Positions 26,218 through 34,650 of a stretch of 44,260 nt of DNA are shown here, in pieces. The DNA is taken from NCBI GenBank assembly GCA_002722435.1, contig PBLX01000011.1:1-44260 (forward strand), given 5' to 3'. How positions within the stretch are numbered: position 1 is the first letter of the stretch; the number at the start of each line of letters is the position of its first letter. The position numbers were made by a program, and so were the translations under genes. This stretch comes from Legionellales bacterium. GTDB lineage: Bacteria; Pseudomonadota; Gammaproteobacteria; Comchoanobacterales; Comchoanobacteraceae. The notes below the pieces were generated by a model, which saw only the letters and a list, made by a program, of their open reading frames with translations, did not search any database and was not told the DNA's origin.

Positions 26218-27279
26218 CTATGTTGATGAACTGGGTGTTGCAGGTTGTTTAGACAAGGCTTGGCTGCGCAAGCATAGTGCTTTATCCGCAAGGCCAATCA
26301 ACGCCAACGAAGTATGAAATAGACTACCAAAATAAGCATATAACATGACCGAGCCGTAAAAAGCCATACGGGCCATGCGACTGGCGCCAAGGTTTTGAAA
26401 AAATCGAGCATGAAGATAACTTAGTCCAAAGATACTAGCAATGAATCGAACAAGGTCGTAGCAACCGTAAATTGCATTGATAAAATACCCTTGTACTTGA
26501 ACACCAAAGTTATTATCTAACAACAGACATCCATAAACCACAAAAAGTGTTAGTGCACTGATACAAAACGTGCTCCAGCTCATGGATTCAGATGTCCAAT
26601 GCTGCCACATGACGTCGAGTTGCTGATACTGGGATCGGCACATAGCCATGACAACCATCGAAGCGGTAAGTACCGGGGTCAGTATCTGAAGGATAAACAT
26701 CTTGGCTGTCATTGTGCGCGCGGCAGCCTCGATAACAGCAGACAGATCAACTTGGGACATCGAAGACTGGCTCAACTTCACCATAGTATGCATGTAATCA
26801 GCAACAGGCACACGCCAAAAAGAAAGCAGTGCGTGTTGGAAAAAAAGTTGTGCGATCACTAGCACTGCCAGACAAATCAAACTGACAAGCTCAATGGCAT
26901 AGCTTAGTGAGCAGAAACGGACGGTTTGCTGTAAAAAAATACAGAAAATGGGAATTGCCATCAGTGGCGATAAACAACCAAGCATATCGAGGCAATCCAT
27001 GCCTTTTGAGCTCAATAAACCATGTACAATCAACGACACAAGGTAGGGTACACACAGCAGCCATTGCCAAGACAGGTGACTACGTTGCTGCTCAGACACA
27101 TGACAACGCAATAACACAGAGAACATAACCACACGAAAAGGCAATAACATGGTGGCCAACAGGCCAAGTTTATCTCCAGCAAGGAGAAGTAGAGACTCCA
27201 GAAGCGCAGCCGCAAAAGCAACATGACGCCCCGGAATCGACAGTATAGAATTGTGTAAAAGACCACTCTTCATCAGCAT
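26218..27279 (-). CDS. DUF2232-like polytopic membrane protein
   Basis: This 353-residue protein has about eight hydrophobic helices and no soluble domain. A membrane protein of the DUF2232 (YybS-like) type commonly sits between rpsR and rplI in gammaproteobacteria such as Coxiella and Legionella, and this gene holds that position. The C-terminal part (YLHARFFQNLGASRMARMAFYGSVMLYA, split around 290-320) resembles the conserved end of that family. Function unknown. AGGA lies ten bases before the start. Confidence 0.7.
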   Translation of the reverse strand: MLMKSGLLHNSILSIPGRHVAFAAALLESLLLLAGDKLGLLATMLLPFRVVMFSVLLRCHVSEQQRSHLSWQWLLCVPYLVSLIVHGLLSSKGMDCLDMLGCLSPLMAIPIFCIFLQQTVRFCSLSYAIELVSLICLAVLVIAQLFFQHALLSFWRVPVADYMHTMVKLSQSSMSQVDLSAVIEAAARTMTAKMFILQILTPVLTASMVVMAMCRSQYQQLDVMWQHWTSESMSWSTFCISALTLFVVYGCLLLDNNFGVQVQGYFINAIYGCYDLVRFIASIFGLSYLHARFFQNLGASRMARMAFYGSVMLYAYFGSLFHTSLALIGLADKALCLRSQALSKQPATPSSST

Positions 27280-27303
27280 CAGTCCTATCCTAAATCGGGA
27301 AAA

Positions 27304-27861
27304 TCAGCTGTGACGATCACAATAAGGCATCAACGCAAGAAATCGAGCCCACTTGATCGCACGACTCAACTGTCGCTGCTGCTTGACGGCAATACCTGCA
27401 GCTCGACATGGTATGATACGTCCAGTCTCAAGAACAAACTCACGCAAAAATGCGATATTAAGATAGACATCTTCAGCCTTGAAGGGCTCGTGCATTTGCG
27501 CACGATCCGCTTTTGACATTGAAGCCTTTTCCCCCATTTCTAACAAAGGAACTGCTTGCGAAGTCACCGCTTCTGGACGAAGCGTAATTAAAAATCGTAT
27601 GATGGCATCATTGAACTTGAAATTTGATTTCAAAGTCTCAATGCACTCATGGCTACATTCAATATTCATAACGGCAAAATGTGCCTTCGAAGTCCTTGCA
27701 GATTTGATCGTATAGTGTAATTTCTTGCGCTCAAGATCTTGTACACGATGGACTTTACCATTGAATTGCTCAGTAATCTGCGATGTGTAACGCTCAAGCA
27801 TCTCTGCTACGCGATCGCTTTGGTTTGGATGAAAAAGAATAACCATTTCATAGTGCTTCAT
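27304..27861 (-). CDS. rpsF-rpsR: Fused 30S ribosomal proteins bS6-bS18
   Basis: One uninterrupted 185-residue frame holds two ribosomal proteins. Residues 1-106 align with bS6 from MKHYEMVILFHPNQS through FKFNDAIIRFLI and on to the S6 tail EAVTSQAVPLL (E. coli HAVTEASPMV). Residues about 115-185 are bS18: DVYLNIAFLREFVLETGRII, then QQRQLSRAIKWARFLALMPY and CDRHS. bS6 and bS18 form a dimer on the 30S platform and their genes are normally separate neighbours. The Arg-rich start of bS18 is not conserved. ATG codon 115 (27519) has AAAGG five bases upstream, so separate S18 may also be made. priB is absent. AAGGAG precedes the main ATG. Confidence 0.95.
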   Translation of the reverse strand: MKHYEMVILFHPNQSDRVAEMLERYTSQITEQFNGKVHRVQDLERKKLHYTIKSARTSKAHFAVMNIECSHECIETLKSNFKFNDAIIRFLITLRPEAVTSQAVPLLEMGEKASMSKADRAQMHEPFKAEDVYLNIAFLREFVLETGRIIPCRAAGIAVKQQRQLSRAIKWARFLALMPYCDRHS

Positions 27862-27890
27862 ATTATATACTCCTTGTGGCTAAAAATAAC

Positions 27891-27913
27891 GGACCAACAG
27901 CACGACGTCGGCC
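27891..27913 (-). promoter_or_regulatory. Leader hairpin of the S6-S18 transcript
   Basis: In the minus-strand RNA, GG-CCGAC pairs with GUUGG-U-CC across an 8-base loop (one bulged U, one G-U pair). It begins about nine bases after the predicted start of transcription and is followed by CCG-containing sequence. Free S6:S18 complex is known to bind its own mRNA leader in many bacteria; whether this hairpin is that element is inference. Confidence 0.4.
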
Positions 27914-27928
27914 AGTAAGGGCAGTCGA

Positions 27929-27957
27929 ATACTAACACAATTGTTGTGCTTTTTCAA
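27929..27957 (-). promoter_or_regulatory. Sigma70 promoter of the S6-S18 operon
   Basis: On the minus strand TTGAAA (27957-27952), 17-base spacer and TAGTAT (27934-27929). The spacer holds an inverted repeat CACAA-3-TTGTG that could bind a regulator. Confidence 0.7.
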
Positions 27958-28026
27958 TGCCAAGCGCGATATTCCTAAGAACCATAGGGGTATTTACTGC
28001 ACGTCACACAGAAAAAAGCACAACTC

Positions 28027-28761
28027 TTATTTGCTGAGCGATTGGCGCTTTGTCGCTGTGGCATGCAAGACAATACCTGTCGATACAGAGATATTAAGCG
28101 TTGAAAAGGCTCCCGTTTCAATAGCGTACAGCGCATCACAGGTATCCATGACATTCTTTGACAAACCTTTCGATTCATTGCCCATAACCCAAACTAGTGG
28201 CACGGACACATCAGCAGAAGAAAGACACTCACTTGCCGATTCAGCGGTGCCATAAAACCAACAACCAAGATCTTTAAGTTGGCGCATGGCTCGCGCAAGA
28301 TTATTCACACGAACCACAGGAACAATCGCTGCAGCACCAACAGCCACCTTAAGCACCGTTGGCGTGATACCAACCGCCCTATCTTTAGGAACAATGACCC
28401 CATCAACACCAAACGCAGCAGCAGAACGCAAACATGCACCAAGGTTTTGGGGATCCTGGATATGATCCAACATGAGAAATAAGGGTTGATTTGTCCGCTG
28501 AAAAGCTTGAGTGCACAAATCCTCTAAACCAAGACTAGGAAGCTGTTCGTAGGCGGCAGCAACACCTTGATGCTGCACATCTGGCATCCAAAGATCCAGT
28601 TGACGCTTATCACAATATGCCAGTTTAACACCATGCTCCCGGCAACTTGCCTCAAATACAGCAGCATGCTGAGATTGATGCATCAACCAAACCATTTTGA
28701 CATGACGAGGATAGCGCACCAACATCTGATGTACGGCGTGAACGCCACCTAAGTAAAACAT
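28027..28761 (-). CDS. rlmB: 23S rRNA (Gm2251) 2'-O-methyltransferase RlmB
   Basis: This 244-residue SpoU/TrmH-family enzyme has the N-terminal substrate-binding domain (YLGGVHAVHQML, about 3-14) and the knotted catalytic domain. Motif 1 is LDHIQDPQNLGACLRSAAAF (about 98-117) with IVPKDRA, motif 2 VWVMGNESKGLS and motif 3 STLNISVSTGIVLH. It methylates G2251 in the P loop of 23S rRNA. The rlmB - rpsF order is the usual gammaproteobacterial one, although a separate promoter lies between them. Confidence 0.93.
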   Translation of the reverse strand: MFYLGGVHAVHQMLVRYPRHVKMVWLMHQSQHAAVFEASCREHGVKLAYCDKRQLDLWMPDVQHQGVAAAYEQLPSLGLEDLCTQAFQRTNQPLFLMLDHIQDPQNLGACLRSAAAFGVDGVIVPKDRAVGITPTVLKVAVGAAAIVPVVRVNNLARAMRQLKDLGCWFYGTAESASECLSSADVSVPLVWVMGNESKGLSKNVMDTCDALYAIETGAFSTLNISVSTGIVLHATATKRQSLSK

Positions 28762-28870
28762 ATAGTAAAAAATGAATATGATAACATAAATAGATGATCG
28801 AAAGAACGTTCAACATCAAAATATCAATGCAAATAGAAAACAATAATACTTTTTGTTAACATGACGATCA

Positions 28871-28899
28871 TTGTCATTAGATACGATCTTCGTTAACAT
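28871..28899 (+). promoter_or_regulatory. Probable dacA promoter with paired GTTAACAT sites
   Basis: TTGTCA (28871-28876), 17-base spacer and TAACAT (28894-28899) precede dacA. GTTAACAT occurs twice in this divergent region (28855-28862 and 28892-28899), 37 bases apart; the second overlaps the -10 box. Confidence 0.5.
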
Positions 28900-28925
28900 A
28901 AGCACACACTGTAAAGTATGTGCAA

Positions 28926-30128
28926 ATGAAGCAATCAGCCATCTATCGACCCGTTCTTCTTGCAATGTCACTGTTGATACATCATTCCAGTGTCGCAAAC
29001 ACCAATACCGAGCACATACACAGCAAACCCACACCAATCGAAACAACACAAGCGCTGCCAAATCTCAATGTCACTGGCTACAGCCTAGTTAACCTTTCCA
29101 GCAACACGCTGCTTGCACAATACAACGCGGACGAGAAAATGCCACCTGCGAGCTTAACCAAGCTAATGACACTTTTCATCGTATACGACTATCTTGACAA
29201 GGGACTGATTCGAAGTGACGAGCCAGTCTACATCTCAAGAAAAGCGTGGCGAAGCGAAGGATCTAGAATGTTTGTTGAACCTGATTCGGAAGTCAATGTA
29301 GGGCAACTCATACGTGGAGTCAGCATCGTCTCAGGAAATGATGCAAGCGTGGCACTCGCAGAGCATATTTCAGGAACAGAAGAAAAGTTCGTCGAACTCA
29401 TGAATCAAAAAGCAAAAGCACTTGGCTTGAACAACACCCACTTTGCCAATTCAACAGGGCTACCACATAAAGACCATTTTAGCAGTCCGCAAGACATGAA
29501 CATGATTGGAACCGAACTGATCAAGCAGCATCCACAAGTTCTTACGCACACTAAAGAAAAAACAATGACCTACAACAAAATTACCCAAGACAATCGAAAC
29601 AAACTACTCTGGAAAGATGCAAGCATATTCGGCTTAAAAACAGGCCACACCAAAGAAGCCGGCTATTGTCTTGTTGCCGCAGCAGAGCGAGACAATCAAA
29701 TCATGATAGCTACCCTATTCGGCGCAAGATCTGAACAACAGCGTGATGCTGTGATGACTAAGTTATTTAATCACGCCCAACATCGGTTCAAAAACATCAC
29801 GATCAAACAAGATAACAAAATCCCTGAACTAAGGGTCTGGTATGGTGATCAAAGTTACCTCCAACCAAAACTCAAAGCCCCCATTCAACTGAGCATACCA
29901 AACAACCAACAAGGCATGATTCGCACCCGCTACCAAACGATTAGCACAATCAAAGCCCCCATCAAAGCAGATCAAGTCATCGGTGAATATACGGTGTATA
30001 TCAATGACGTAGCAACGATCAAAACACCGCTAGTTGCTGGAAAGTCAGTCAGCAAACAACCCCTGTGGCTTCAGCCCTTTGAATGGATTACATTTCAGGC
30101 AAATCAAATTATGAAGATTCTATCCTAG
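28926..30128 (+). CDS. dacA: D-alanyl-D-alanine carboxypeptidase (PBP5/6 type)
   Basis: This 400-residue penicillin-binding protein trims the terminal D-Ala from peptidoglycan stem peptides. A signal peptide ends near SVAN (about 22-25). The three active-site motifs are SLTK (76-79), SGN (136-138) and KTG (238-240). A C-terminal PBP5-like domain follows, and the last 20 residues (WLQPFEWITFQANQIMKILS) form an amphipathic membrane anchor as in PBP5. I prefer the ATG at 28926; a GTG at 28920 is in frame. lipB follows after 12 bases, the gammaproteobacterial dacA-lipB order, without ybeD. Confidence 0.95.
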   Translation: MKQSAIYRPVLLAMSLLIHHSSVANTNTEHIHSKPTPIETTQALPNLNVTGYSLVNLSSNTLLAQYNADEKMPPASLTKLMTLFIVYDYLDKGLIRSDEPVYISRKAWRSEGSRMFVEPDSEVNVGQLIRGVSIVSGNDASVALAEHISGTEEKFVELMNQKAKALGLNNTHFANSTGLPHKDHFSSPQDMNMIGTELIKQHPQVLTHTKEKTMTYNKITQDNRNKLLWKDASIFGLKTGHTKEAGYCLVAAAERDNQIMIATLFGARSEQQRDAVMTKLFNHAQHRFKNITIKQDNKIPELRVWYGDQSYLQPKLKAPIQLSIPNNQQGMIRTRYQTISTIKAPIKADQVIGEYTVYINDVATIKTPLVAGKSVSKQPLWLQPFEWITFQANQIMKILS

Positions 30129-30140
30129 AACATCAGCACT

Positions 30141-30836
30141 ATGCTCGACGCGCTTAAGCTCCTTACAGAATCAGACTCCAACTTTACTAAACAATTTACA
30201 GCAAATAATCTCCTCATTTGTCACCTCGGACAACAAAGCTACTTAGACACGCTACAAGCAATGCAACAATATGCCAATGGCAGATCAAACCACCCCGACC
30301 AAATATGGTTATTGCAGCACCCTGAAACATACACCAAAGGAAGACTAAGCAATCAATCTGACATCAAGCATGCATTGCCCCACCCATTGATCGATACCGA
30401 CAGAGGCGGAAAGATTACCTACCATGGACCAGGCCAACTTATTTGTTATCTCTTACTTCATATGCCAGAAACGCAAAGTATACGATGGCTAACCCAACGC
30501 ATCGATGACATCGTACTCACCATCCTTCATCAACTGGCCATAGAAGGTATGTCAGACCCAAAACACAGAGGCATATACGCAGGCGAACGGAAGATCGCCT
30601 CAGTAGGCGTCCGTATACGAAAAAAATGTTCGTATCATGGCTTCTCACTCAACGTAGATATGGACTTATCCCCATTTGAAGTCATCAAGCCGTGTGGACG
30701 AGAGCAAAAGATGACGCAAACGACCCAGCTTAATTCAAATGCTGACATGTCTCAAGTCATCCAAATATGCGAAAAAACCATATCATCATTATGGAAAAAA
30801 GAAAAAAATATCGTTATCTATGATTTTGAAAGTTAA
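30141..30836 (+). CDS. lipB: Lipoyl(octanoyl) transferase LipB
   Basis: This 231-residue enzyme moves octanoate from acyl carrier protein to lipoyl domains. The signature RGGKITYHGPGQLICYLLL (about 90-108) is intact, with the active-site Lys in ERKIASVGVRI (about 151-161) and the catalytic Cys in VIKPCGREQKM (about 186). LQHPETYTKGRLS near the N-terminus fits the octanoyl pocket. The gene lies between dacA and lipA. Confidence 0.95.
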   Translation: MLDALKLLTESDSNFTKQFTANNLLICHLGQQSYLDTLQAMQQYANGRSNHPDQIWLLQHPETYTKGRLSNQSDIKHALPHPLIDTDRGGKITYHGPGQLICYLLLHMPETQSIRWLTQRIDDIVLTILHQLAIEGMSDPKHRGIYAGERKIASVGVRIRKKCSYHGFSLNVDMDLSPFEVIKPCGREQKMTQTTQLNSNADMSQVIQICEKTISSLWKKEKNIVIYDFES

Positions 30837-30874
30837 GTCACAAGACAATCCGCAGAGCAGTAAAGTTTCATAAA

Positions 30875-30897
30875 ATTCCAACGTCAATGATTGGAAT
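30875..30897. promoter_or_regulatory. Operator-like dyad over the lipA -35 box
   Basis: Perfect inverted repeat ATTCCAA (30875-30881) and TTGGAAT (30891-30897) with a 9-base centre. Its right arm is the lipA -35 hexamer, so a bound regulator would block RNA polymerase. Confidence 0.5.
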
Positions 30898-30919
30898 AGA
30901 CCGAAAATAACAGTATAAT
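30891..30919 (+). promoter_or_regulatory. Sigma70 promoter of lipA
   Basis: TTGGAA (30891-30896), 17-base spacer and consensus TATAAT (30914-30919), 42 bases before the lipA start. It drives lipA and probably the two following genes. Confidence 0.8.
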
Positions 30920-30960
30920 AACACCATAAGCAACCTAGATCCGCACAACTTCTAATAACG

Positions 30961-31923
30961 ATGACAAAGATACTAGACAAAGCAAAATCAAAAATGGATC
31001 GCATACCAGTCAAAATACCGGTGCGCTCATCCAGTGATGTATTACCAAAGCCAGACTGGGCTAAAGTGACCCTTAGCCACAATCCGAAAATACGTGAACT
31101 AAAAAAGCTGTTGCGCGAACAGAACCTTGTCACTGTCTGCGAGGAAGCAACCTGTCCTAATATATCAGAGTGCTTTAGTAAAGGCACTGCCACGTTTATG
31201 ATCATGGGTGACAAATGCACAAGACGCTGCACATTCTGCGATGTTGCACATGGCAGGCCTGACCCCTTAGATCCCAATGAACCAACAAAACTAGCCGATG
31301 CCATTGCTAAGCTAAACCTAAAATACGTTGTCATAACATCTGTTGATCGAGATGACCTTCGAGACGGCGGCGCCGCTCACTTTCGTGACTGCATACAATC
31401 CATACGACAACGTAGCCCAGAGATTATGATTGAGGTCTTGGTGCCAGATTTTCGTAAACGAATGGACATAGCCATTGAGCGAATCAGCGAAGCATTACCC
31501 GATGTTTTTAACCATAATATCGAAACAACGAAATCACTATATCGCCAGGCACGACCTGGTTCATGCTACGATCATTCCTTGTCGCTTCTAAGCACGTTTA
31601 AGAAAAAACATCCTCATATCCCCACAAAATCAGGCATTATGGTTGGACTTGGAGAAACAGATAGCGACGTTGTCCAAACACTCAAGGACCTACGTGCGCA
31701 TCAGGTTGACATGGTCACTATTGGCCAATACCTCGCACCTAGCAAACATCACCTACCAGTGGCTCGCTACCTCAGTCCAAAAGCATTCGATGAGATTGGA
31801 CAAATCGCCAAAGATATGGGTTTCAACAATGTTGCCAGCGGCTTTATGGTCAGGTCATCATACCATGCAGACTTGCAAGCAGAACAAAACCATCACGAGA
31901 TAGCGCATGCTGAATATCACTGA
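30961..31923 (+). CDS. lipA: Lipoyl synthase LipA
   Basis: This 320-residue radical-SAM enzyme inserts two sulfurs into octanoyl groups. Auxiliary cluster ligands are in [12 protein letters not shown] (about 60-71), the radical-SAM cluster in CTRRCTFC (about 86-93) and the conserved C-terminal serine in RSSYHAD. All expected Cys are present. It has its own promoter and overlaps the DedA-PAP2 gene by 17 bases. Confidence 0.97.
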   Translation: MTKILDKAKSKMDRIPVKIPVRSSSDVLPKPDWAKVTLSHNPKIRELKKLLREQNLVTVCEEATCPNISECFSKGTATFMIMGDKCTRRCTFCDVAHGRPDPLDPNEPTKLADAIAKLNLKYVVITSVDRDDLRDGGAAHFRDCIQSIRQRSPEIMIEVLVPDFRKRMDIAIERISEALPDVFNHNIETTKSLYRQARPGSCYDHSLSLLSTFKKKHPHIPTKSGIMVGLGETDSDVVQTLKDLRAHQVDMVTIGQYLAPSKHHLPVARYLSPKAFDEIGQIAKDMGFNNVASGFMVRSSYHADLQAEQNHHEIAHAEYH

Positions 31924-33316
31924 AATTGCACACCAATATCCTGAGTATGCGATGGGCATTGCTTTTGCACTGGCTCTTATTGAGTCATTGCCGTTTATTG
32001 GCAGCTTGATTCCAGGTATGCTCACCATGCCAGCCATTGGATGGTTGATGGCACAACACAAGATACCACCTTTTTTAACTTTTATCTTAATCATTATTGG
32101 CGCAATGATTGGTGACTACATTGGTTACTATCTTGGTTTTTTATGTCGACGCACCGCCTATGAGCGAGCGGAAAGTTACCACAAGACTCACTGGCTTGAA
32201 GCCGGAAAATCGTTTGTCAAAAAGTACGGAGCACTGAGTATCGTCATTGGGCGATTTATTGGCCCCTTTCGGAGTTCTATACCCTTATTCGCTGGTATAT
32301 TCAGTATGCATATTATCCCATTCTCGCTCGCTGCTCTACCGTCAGTACTTCTCTGGGCAGTCATCCACCTTGCACCAGGGGCAATGGTTGTTTGGGTTAA
32401 CTTTGACATACTTAAGCATACACATTTTCTCATAAACAGTGGGCTGATGTTTGTGACCATACTTTTGGTGTGCGCAACGGCAATTGCAAAATCCATACTC
32501 AAATTGCCATCGTTATCCTACACACTGAATAAGTTATGTGGAAAGAATCATATCCATAGAGAAAATGCAAAAACCAGAGTATTTCAGACACTTTGTGTCT
32601 TATCAGCCTGTATTTGCAACAGTTTACTCATTCAGCGCGGGGGCTATCACGACATAAACATCAGAATATATCAATTCTTTAGTCAACAGAGCAGCTTGAT
32701 GATCCAGATTTCACTGCTACAGAATGCACTCTGCTATATTCCACTCACGTTAGTATTAACATGTCTGATCAGCAGTTATCTTATATATACTCAGAAAACA
32801 AGACAAGCTGCTGCATTCAGTATCAGCGTGGGCACAACATTCATCATCTGCTTTCTCATTAAATACACCATCAACCACCCTAGACCAGAGCACATAGCAG
32901 CCTTTCTTGGCAACCAATCACTGCCAAGTGGGCACACATCATTGGCAACTGCATTTTTACTGACCGCTCTCCATCAAGGTAAAAAAAGCACAGCCAGTCA
33001 TATGATAACCTACCTTTTTATTATCATCACCATGACGACAAGAGTCTTAATTGGCGCCCACTGGTTCAGCGATGTAGTGTTCGGCTGGATGATTGGCTAT
33101 CTTGGATTTCTAATCGGCCAAATCATAATCAATCGGCTACACATCGCAACAATACAGGACGTTGCAAACAAGTATCTAGGGTTAACTGCTACAGTGACCA
33201 ATGCGGGTGGCATTGTTAGCCATTCGAGCATCATTACAAGTTACTGTATGATAGCATGGCTACTTGCATACATGACGAACAAATTGTCCATTGTCCCCTA
33301 TCTATTGACACCATAA
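31907..33316 (+). CDS. DedA-PAP2 fusion membrane protein
   Basis: This 469-residue protein joins two membrane domains. Residues about 1-170 are DedA (SNARE-associated/VTT) with [23 protein letters not shown] and the [14 protein letters not shown] motif implicated in lipid or proton-coupled transport. Residues about 250-430 are a PAP2 lipid phosphatase with [16 protein letters not shown] and [16 protein letters not shown], the three catalytic motifs. Such fusions are known in proteobacteria and may recycle undecaprenyl phosphate or phosphatidate. The gene overlaps lipA and is followed after 10 bases by an acyltransferase gene. Confidence 0.9.
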   Translation: MLNITEIAHQYPEYAMGIAFALALIESLPFIGSLIPGMLTMPAIGWLMAQHKIPPFLTFILIIIGAMIGDYIGYYLGFLCRRTAYERAESYHKTHWLEAGKSFVKKYGALSIVIGRFIGPFRSSIPLFAGIFSMHIIPFSLAALPSVLLWAVIHLAPGAMVVWVNFDILKHTHFLINSGLMFVTILLVCATAIAKSILKLPSLSYTLNKLCGKNHIHRENAKTRVFQTLCVLSACICNSLLIQRGGYHDINIRIYQFFSQQSSLMIQISLLQNALCYIPLTLVLTCLISSYLIYTQKTRQAAAFSISVGTTFIICFLIKYTINHPRPEHIAAFLGNQSLPSGHTSLATAFLLTALHQGKKSTASHMITYLFIIITMTTRVLIGAHWFSDVVFGWMIGYLGFLIGQIIINRLHIATIQDVANKYLGLTATVTNAGGIVSHSSIITSYCMIAWLLAYMTNKLSIVPYLLTP

Positions 33317-33326
33317 GCCACGACAG

Positions 33327-34565
33327 ATGACCAATCAATTATACAGAATCATAGGTAAAACCAGTGAAGAAATACTTCAGAAAGCCAAGGAATCACAACG
33401 TGATGAAAACGAAAGGCATAGACCGGACCTTGGTATAAGCGAACACCACATAAGCTTTGTTTATCGTGAAGGAGACGACATCAATAGCATCCTAGAAAGC
33501 AAAATAGAAAACAACATAAACACACAGGCAAGCATCAGACAACACAAAGGAAAAATATGCTATCTATTCACAGGTCAAGGAAGTCAATATCCTGGCATGG
33601 CAGAAACGCTATATAACAGCCATCCGTACATCCAAAATACACTCAACAGGTATGCCAAGATCCTCAGTGGATTTAATAGCCAAAACTACCTAGCAGGCTT
33701 AGTCGATCATGATGAAAAAATCCATCAAACCCAATTCACGCAACCAGCCATTGTCATGCTACAGATGGCACTGACCAGATTATGGAACAACACTGGCATG
33801 TCAGCAGATTTCTTTATAGGCCATAGTGTTGGTGAACTTTCTGCATGTGCGGCCCAAGGAGCCTATACAGAGCAAACAACACTGGAGCTGGTTGCAAAGC
33901 GTGCCGAACTGATGCAAAAAACGCCGGTAGACGGGTCAATGATTGCGGTTGCCACAGATCGAGATACACTAGACGATATCACCAAAACCCTCAAATGCAA
34001 CATTGACTACGCAGCGTTCAATGGTCCCAAACAGATCGTCATGTCTGGCGAACGTCACAGCATCGAACGCATCAAGAATCACTGTAGCGCACACGGGATT
34101 AGAGCAAAGATTCTGACAGTATCACATCCTTTCCACTCTCGGCTAATGTCGCCAATGATCAAAGAGTTCTCAGAGTTTTGCGAATCACACCTCGTCAATA
34201 GCACAAAATCAAAACGTGGCAAACTGATCAGCAACCTCTCGGGTGATATTTTATATAAAACCCAAACAGCAAATTACTGGTGCGACCATATCTTAAAGCC
34301 GGTACATTTTGTACAATCCATACAAAACGCCTACCAACACGGAGCAAGAATCTTTGTGGAGATTGGTCCCGATGCAGTGCTCAGTCAACTAACCAAAAAG
34401 ATACTATCAGGGAAGGAAGACACCTTAATAGTGAGCAGTTTAAAGAAAGGCCGATGCGCAAAAGATACGATTATTGAAGCAGCATCAATGCTTGAGAGTT
34501 CTGGACAAACTATCGACTGGAATACCATTTCAGCTTTATTAGCGGCACATTACGATAGTGAGTAG
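33327..34565 (+). CDS. Free-standing polyketide-synthase-type acyltransferase
   Basis: This 412-residue protein has an N-terminal segment (about 1-72) like the linker that joins ketosynthase and acyltransferase domains in polyketide synthases. A full acyltransferase domain follows: FTGQGSQYPGMAETLY (about 79-94), nucleophile GHSVGELSA (about 168-176), and HPFHSRLM with the catalytic His (about 269-276), then FVEIGPDAVLSQL. The HPFH tetrad position differs from the malonyl HAFH and methylmalonyl YASH forms. It is unlike compact FabD (about 310 residues) and no other fab or pks gene is near. It could serve a trans-AT polyketide synthase elsewhere or substitute for FabD. Confidence 0.85.
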   Translation: MTNQLYRIIGKTSEEILQKAKESQRDENERHRPDLGISEHHISFVYREGDDINSILESKIENNINTQASIRQHKGKICYLFTGQGSQYPGMAETLYNSHPYIQNTLNRYAKILSGFNSQNYLAGLVDHDEKIHQTQFTQPAIVMLQMALTRLWNNTGMSADFFIGHSVGELSACAAQGAYTEQTTLELVAKRAELMQKTPVDGSMIAVATDRDTLDDITKTLKCNIDYAAFNGPKQIVMSGERHSIERIKNHCSAHGIRAKILTVSHPFHSRLMSPMIKEFSEFCESHLVNSTKSKRGKLISNLSGDILYKTQTANYWCDHILKPVHFVQSIQNAYQHGARIFVEIGPDAVLSQLTKKILSGKEDTLIVSSLKKGRCAKDTIIEAASMLESSGQTIDWNTISALLAAHYDSE

Positions 34566-34630
34566 CACAAAACAAATTAACGCGATAGCTGTCAAGACTT
34601 ATATAGGTCTCAAAGGTTCTGATGGTTACA

Positions 34631-34650
34631 AAAGCAGTTAAGCCTGCTTT
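34631..34650 (-). terminator. Weak hairpin at the end of rplQ
   Basis: AAAGCAG-GCTTAA-CTGCTTT (minus strand) spans the rplQ stop codon and is followed by only one further T. It lies between convergent genes and could serve either direction; a poor terminator by sequence. Confidence 0.3.

Noticed and set aside
27450..27545. S6-S18 fusion as a frameshift artefact
   Set aside because: A TAG occurs in the +1 frame just before the joint, but the S6 tail (AVTSQAVPL) matches family sequence in the main frame and S18 follows in that same frame, so no shift is needed.
34280..34477. Overlapping frame inside the acyltransferase gene
   Set aside because: No ribosome-binding site and it sits in conserved AT sequence.
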